Made by a program: the position numbers and the translations under genes. 8,198 bases of DNA from Oscillospiraceae bacterium (GTDB lineage Bacteria; Bacillota; Clostridia; Oscillospirales; Ruminococcaceae), in NCBI GenBank assembly GCA_029098085.1, contig JAQXNQ010000011.1, positions 1 to 8,198 of the forward strand, given 5' to 3'. Positions 6,271 through 8,198 of this stretch are shown here, one piece after another. Under the pieces are notes generated by a model that was not told where the DNA came from, did not search any database, and worked only from the letters and a program-made list of their open reading frames with translations. How positions within the stretch are numbered: position 1 is the stretch's first letter; every line of letters begins with the position of its first letter.

Positions 6271-6310
6271 AAAAAATGGGTGGAACCGGCTCGATGCCGG
6301 TTCCACCCAT
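6271..6310 (-). terminator. Minus-strand terminator-like hairpin inside the repeat element
   Basis: ATGGGTGGAACCGGC (6276-6290) and GCCGGTTCCACCCAT (6296-6310) form a perfect 15-bp stem with a 5-nt loop. On the minus strand it is followed by a run of Ts complementary to A6271-A6276. No minus-strand gene lies upstream, as the nearest ends at 7121 behind its own terminator. It would therefore stop an unannotated transcript or is simply a palindrome of the element. Confidence 0.6.
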
Positions 6311-6338
6311 ATGGACACCCCTTAGTAGGGTTTCCATA
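6310..6338. repeat. Inverted repeat within the element
   Basis: TATGGA (6310-6315) and ACCC (6317-6320) pair with GGGT (6328-6331) and TCCATA (6333-6338): 10 base pairs with one mismatch and a 7-nt loop. It adjoins the 15-bp stem and shares base 6310 with it. Confidence 0.6.
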
Positions 6339-6372
6339 CCTTCCTGACTTTTTATGTGTATATAAGAGTATT

Positions 6373-6409
6373 TCGCCCTCTGCGGAGGGCGACCAGGGCA
6401 CTGCCCTGG
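6373..6409. repeat. Two adjacent perfect hairpins
   Basis: TCGCCCTC (6373-6380) pairs with GAGGGCGA (6385-6392) around TGCG. Immediately after, CCAGGGC (6393-6399) pairs with GCCCTGG (6403-6409) around ACT. The two abut without a gap and could stack coaxially in RNA. I have an impression that similar paired hairpins recur in intergenic regions of gut Clostridia, but cannot verify it here. Confidence 0.65.
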
Positions 6410-6414
6410 ACCTG

Positions 6415-6435
6415 CGATTTTTTGAAAAAAAATCG
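6415..6435. repeat. AT-rich hairpin in the element
   Basis: CGATTTTTT (6415-6423) and AAAAAATCG (6427-6435) form a perfect 9-bp stem with a GAA loop. Confidence 0.6.
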
Positions 6436-6454
6436 AGTAAAACTTTTTTGCCTT

Positions 6455-6479
6455 GGCAACCAATTGAAAGTGAGTTGCC
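6455..6479. repeat. Inverted repeat near the right end of the element
   Basis: GGCAAC (6455-6460) and GTTGCC (6474-6479) are perfectly complementary with a 13-nt spacer. The repeat lies just inside the right terminal inverted repeat. A 6-bp match alone could be chance. Confidence 0.4.
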
Positions 6480-6524
6480 TATTTGTGCAAATCGTCAATC
6501 AGTAGCGACTTTATCGACACGCTG

Positions 6525-6548
6525 GAAAGCCCTTTCGGGGGCTTTTTT
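6525..6548 (+). terminator. Second copy of the terminator sequence
   Basis: AAAGCCC (6526-6532) pairs with GGGCTTT (6539-6545) around TTTCGG, followed by T up to 6548. The first 23 nt are identical to 6192-6214. No plus-strand gene ends just before it, so it either ends an RNA from the element or is a duplicated flank. Confidence 0.75.
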
Positions 6549-6555
6549 CTTTTGT

Positions 6556-6580
6556 CCGCATAAAATCTCCCCCGATGCGG
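6556..6580. repeat. Short inverted repeat upstream of the helical-protein gene
   Basis: CCGCAT (6556-6561) and ATGCGG (6575-6580) are separated by 13 nt, 37 nt upstream of the ATG at 6618. It might be an operator or leader stem. No convincing sigma-A promoter can be placed in 6549-6617, so the promoter of the next gene is not assigned. Confidence 0.3.
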
Positions 6581-6617
6581 CAGACTGACTGTATACCAGA
6601 TGAAAGGCGGTTGAAAG

Positions 6618-7049
6618 ATGATCAGTCAGGATAGCGCAGCGCTGCTGCAGGCGGTGCACACCACAGCGGAAATGGGAAAAAACACACTGGGAGAGCTGCT
6701 CTCCCGCAGCGAGGATCCGGCCTTCTCCGACCGGATCCGGAAGCAGCAGCAAACCTATGAACAGGCAGCAGCCGAAGCCCGCACCCGTCTGCTGCAGGGC
6801 GGCGTGACGCCGGAAAAAAAGCCTCTGTCTAACGCCATGGCGGCCATGGGGCTGCGGATGAACACGCTGCTGGACAACAGCTCCTCCCATATGGCCCAGA
6901 TGATGATCGAAGGCAGCACCATGGGCATCGTGGAGCTGCAGCAGCAGCTGAACAGCCATCCCCGGGCAGAGGGAGAAGCCAGACGGCTGGCGGAAAAGCT
7001 GCTGGCCTTTGAGGAAAAGAGCGTGGAGGAGCTGAAGCGCTGCCTCTGA
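6618..7049 (+). CDS. Uncharacterised all-helical 143-residue protein
   Basis: I cannot assign this protein to a named family with certainty. It is 143 residues with no signal peptide and no membrane segment. Composition is strongly helical (rich in Ala, Leu, Glu, Gln), with likely helices at about 4-30, 33-60, 69-108 and 114-142, giving a four-helix-bundle impression. There is no Trp and a single Cys (C142). The most distinctive segment is a Met-rich stretch, GLRMNTLLDNSSSHMAQMMI (78-97) followed by EGSTMGI. E18, E48, H91 and E98 could in principle form a ferritin-like metal site, but this is speculation. I recall similar short proteins with an SHMAQMMIEGSxMG motif in other Clostridia, all hypothetical. 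The ATG at 6618 has GAAAGG and GAAAG upstream and no earlier in-frame alternative looks better. It is a single-gene unit ended by the terminator at 7054-7090. Codon use resembles its neighbours, so it is probably a native gene. Confidence 0.8.
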   Translation: MISQDSAALLQAVHTTAEMGKNTLGELLSRSEDPAFSDRIRKQQQTYEQAAAEARTRLLQGGVTPEKKPLSNAMAAMGLRMNTLLDNSSSHMAQMMIEGSTMGIVELQQQLNSHPRAEGEARRLAEKLLAFEEKSVEELKRCL

Positions 7050-7053
7050 AAGC

Positions 7054-7090
7054 AAAAGGACTGTCCATCCCGGAGGTGGGCAGTCCTTTT
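7054..7090. terminator. Bidirectional terminator between convergent genes
   Basis: AAAAGGACTG (7054-7063) and CAGTCCTTTT (7081-7090) form a perfect 10-bp stem, extendable by TCC/GGG. The ends give T-runs in both directions. It starts 5 nt after the helical-protein stop and lies 31 nt beyond the end of the convergent HD hydrolase gene, so it probably serves both. Confidence 0.85.
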
Positions 7091-7120
7091 CCGTACATAG
7101 CCACCGGCGGCGGAAACCCG

Positions 7121-7690
7121 TCAGTCATCCGCCTGCTCCGCAGCAAAGACGGCGCGGTACAGCTTCTTCAGCTCGCTGTACATCTCATAGTCCGCAAGCG
7201 GAGCGAGAACCCGCACCAGCTCGCCGTAATACCAGGCCTGCTGCTCCCTGCCCCGCCGGAACCGCTGCCAGAGCTGCTCTCCGATCCGGTCGTGATCCCG
7301 CTTCATGCTGCGCAGATTAGAGACCTTGTCGGCACAGGCCACCAGCAGCACCTCAAAGGGAGCGTCCGCCAGATCGTCGATGGTATGCTGCTTGCGGGCT
7401 TCCCAGCTGAGGGATTTATCCTCGCTCTCCCATTGAACCAGAGCGAGAATCTCCGGGCCAAACCGCTGTTCCAGCTCCTCTGCCGTCACCGCCGTATCCT
7501 CCAGCGTATCGTGGAGCAGCGCCGCCGCCACCACCTCTGTTCCGCAGCCGGCCTTGTCCAGAATCATGGCCGCTTCAAAGGGATGGGCGATGTAGGGTGT
7601 GTCGCTCCCCTTTCTCAGCTGGCCCTGATGGGCTTCGGCGGCAAAGCAGAGCACATCGTGCAGAAAAAGTCCTCTGTCCTGATTTTCCAT
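7121..7690 (-). CDS. RelA/SpoT-type HD hydrolase (putative small alarmone hydrolase)
   Basis: This 189-residue protein is a stand-alone HD domain of the RelA/SpoT hydrolase type, like small alarmone hydrolases (Mesh1-like), which remove the 3'-pyrophosphate from (p)ppGpp. Expected active-site elements are present in order: AHQGQLRKGSDTPYIAHP (R26, H36), AALLHDTLEDT (H60, D61, E64, D65) and ADKVSNLR (D121, N125). H36, H60, D61 and D121 would bind the manganese ion. There is no synthetase, TGS or ACT domain, so it can only hydrolyse. The ATG at 7690 is chosen because it has AAAGGAG upstream and begins just before the conserved helix. The frame is open to 7765 but overlaps the upstream gene. It follows the DUF2087 gene with a 59-nt gap and no clear promoter, so co-transcription is likely. 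Substrate is inferred; related HD proteins may act on other nucleotides. Confidence 0.85.
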   Translation of the reverse strand: MENQDRGLFLHDVLCFAAEAHQGQLRKGSDTPYIAHPFEAAMILDKAGCGTEVVAAALLHDTLEDTAVTAEELEQRFGPEILALVQWESEDKSLSWEARKQHTIDDLADAPFEVLLVACADKVSNLRSMKRDHDRIGEQLWQRFRRGREQQAWYYGELVRVLAPLADYEMYSELKKLYRAVFAAEQADD

Positions 7691-7749
7691 CGCAAAAATC
7701 TCCTTTCGATGATTCTGCAGCATCACCATACATCCGCCGCAGGAAAATG

Positions 7750-8198
7750 TCAGCCCCTTTTCCAATAGGCGCTGCAGTCCCGCTCCCGATCCATAAAGCC
7801 ATACTCAATCAGATACCGGCGGAGGGTCGCGTAGTCCTCGTGGATCCCCTTCAGCAGCTCGTTGAGTTCCTTTTCGGTGTAACGGCGGCCCGGCTCCAGC
7901 TCTTCGGCAATGCGGCCCAGCACCACCACCTTCTTTTTCTGTTTGGGCGGAATGGCCTTCAGCACCAGCGGCGACAGGCTGGAAAAGGCCCCTTTGATAA
8001 TTTTATCCCGCTCCTCTGCGGTAATCAGATACCGGTCATCCACCATTTTTGCACCTCCATGGGGCGGCAGGATCCGATCCTGCTCCGCTGTCCGACCGGA
8101 CAGAGCCAGCTGACAGACCGCCAGCACCAGCTTTGCCTGACGCTGCTTTTCCCGGAACACAAACCGCTGATGGCGGACGGTGGAAAGGGCGGTCCGGG
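7750..8198 (-). CDS. DUF2087 domain putative regulator, N-terminus outside the window
   Basis: The frame is open from the stop at 7750 to the right edge, so the start lies outside. The C-terminal ~90 residues are a DUF2087 domain: AIPPKQKKKVVVLGRIAEEL, PGRRYTEKELNELLKGIHED, and YATLRRYLIEYGFMDRE ending in SAYWKRG. The visible upstream part reads TALSTVRHQRFVFREKQRQA and later GAKMVDDRYLITAEE. This resembles the middle of longer clostridial DUF2087 proteins that carry a LuxR-like helix-turn-helix (STIRxHRFxLREKxRQAK) before the domain, so the full protein is probably near 250 residues. The ATG at 8046 has a good GGAGGTG upstream and would give a 98-residue product, but the family resemblance continues through it, so I take it as internal. 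The family is thought to be regulatory or nucleic-acid binding; the target is unknown. The HD hydrolase lies directly downstream. Confidence 0.8.
   Translation of the reverse strand, partial: RTALSTVRHQRFVFREKQRQAKLVLAVCQLALSGRTAEQDRILPPHGGAKMVDDRYLITAEERDKIIKGAFSSLSPLVLKAIPPKQKKKVVVLGRIAEELEPGRRYTEKELNELLKGIHEDYATLRRYLIEYGFMDRERDCSAYWKRG

Larger units (their letters stand above)
6215..6524. repeat. MITE-like or structured repeat element with terminal inverted repeats
   Basis: Within the gene-free stretch 6127-6617, the sequence TGTCGAAAAAGT (6219-6230), then 16 nt, then TTGCACAAA (6247-6255) is mirrored at the other end. On the minus strand the right end reads TGTCGATAAAGT (from 6519 to 6508), then 17 nt, then TTGCACAAA (6490 to 6482). 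The 301-bp unit contains a series of perfect or near-perfect hairpins at 6276-6310, 6310-6338, 6373-6392, 6393-6409, 6415-6435 and 6455-6479. It encodes no plausible protein. Identical 23-nt terminator sequences flank it. Size, terminal repeats and dense internal palindromes suggest a non-autonomous mobile repeat or a structured RNA locus. No transposase is visible, and copies elsewhere cannot be tested here. The remaining gene-free parts (6127-6191 and 6549-6617) show nothing except a small repeat, described separately. Confidence 0.5.

Noticed and set aside
6278..6308. Resemblance of the GGTTCCACCC palindrome to a tRNA T-arm
   Set aside because: The loop is 5 nt instead of 7 and lacks the invariant TTC start. 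No anticodon arm, D-arm or acceptor stem can be built around it.
6152..6337. A minus-strand open frame of 61 codons beginning METLLRGVHMGG with an AGGAAGG sequence just upstream
   Set aside because: Its sequence is made of the hairpins, the inverted repeat and the terminator of the element, and the Shine-Dalgarno is only about one nt from the ATG. I take it as a chance translation of a repeat.
6192..6548. CRISPR array or tandem repeat
   Set aside because: There are only two copies of the direct repeat, they are 333 bp apart, and each folds as a terminator with a T-run.
6549..6617. Promoter for the 143-residue protein gene (TAAAAT at 6561-6566 or a TGTATAC motif)
   Set aside because: No acceptable -35 box is found at 16-18 nt from either candidate, so I did not annotate one.
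8044..8060. ATG at 8046 with GGAGGTG upstream as the start of a 98-residue DUF2087 protein
   Set aside because: The frame stays open to the window edge and the upstream residues resemble the HTH-linker region of longer DUF2087 proteins, so the site is probably internal.

Overview
The window looks like a chromosomal segment from an anaerobic, spore-forming, fairly GC-rich member of the Firmicutes, class Clostridia. An Oscillospiraceae-like gut organism is my best guess. The reasons are a SpoVS homologue next to a YmdB-type phosphodiesterase (a Firmicutes pairing), a YerC-type TrpR-like regulator, YnzC/DUF896, YqxD/YaiI, a lone PduL phosphotransacylase and a clostridial DUF2087 regulator. Promoters are of the housekeeping sigma-A type and Shine-Dalgarno sites are strong. 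I see no rRNA, tRNA, CRISPR array, transposase or phage gene.

Left part, minus strand (about 10-4172). A promoter at 4144-4172 drives yerC, which overlaps a SAM methyltransferase by 4 nt. After a 94-bp gap holding a strong hairpin come hslO (Hsp33) and a ymdB-like metallophosphoesterase overlapping it by 10 nt. spoVS has its own consensus promoter (1130-1158), a roughly 140-nt leader and a terminator (675-710). pduL follows with another consensus promoter (617-645) and runs to the window edge.

Middle part, plus strand (about 4237-6214). Divergent from yerC, a consensus promoter (4237-4265) drives four tightly packed genes: an amidohydrolase-2 family metal hydrolase, a small cupin, a YqxD/YaiI (UPF0178) protein and YnzC/DUF896. 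Overlaps or small gaps suggest translational coupling. The operon ends at a terminator at 6192-6214.

The gene-free stretch 6127-6617 is the least ordinary part. Imperfect terminal inverted repeats (6219-6255 and 6482-6519) enclose six successive hairpins. One is a perfect 15-bp stem that reads as a terminator on the minus strand. The unit is flanked by two identical 23-nt copies of a terminator sequence. It looks like a small non-autonomous mobile repeat (MITE-like) or a structured RNA locus.

Right part. An uncharacterised all-helical 143-aa protein (+) shares a bidirectional terminator with a convergent minus-strand pair: a RelA/SpoT-type HD hydrolase (probable (p)ppGpp hydrolase fold) and, upstream of it, a DUF2087 putative regulator whose N-terminus lies beyond the right edge.

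The only candidate for something undescribed is the 6192-6548 repeat element. The coding genes belong to known families, except the 143-aa helical protein.
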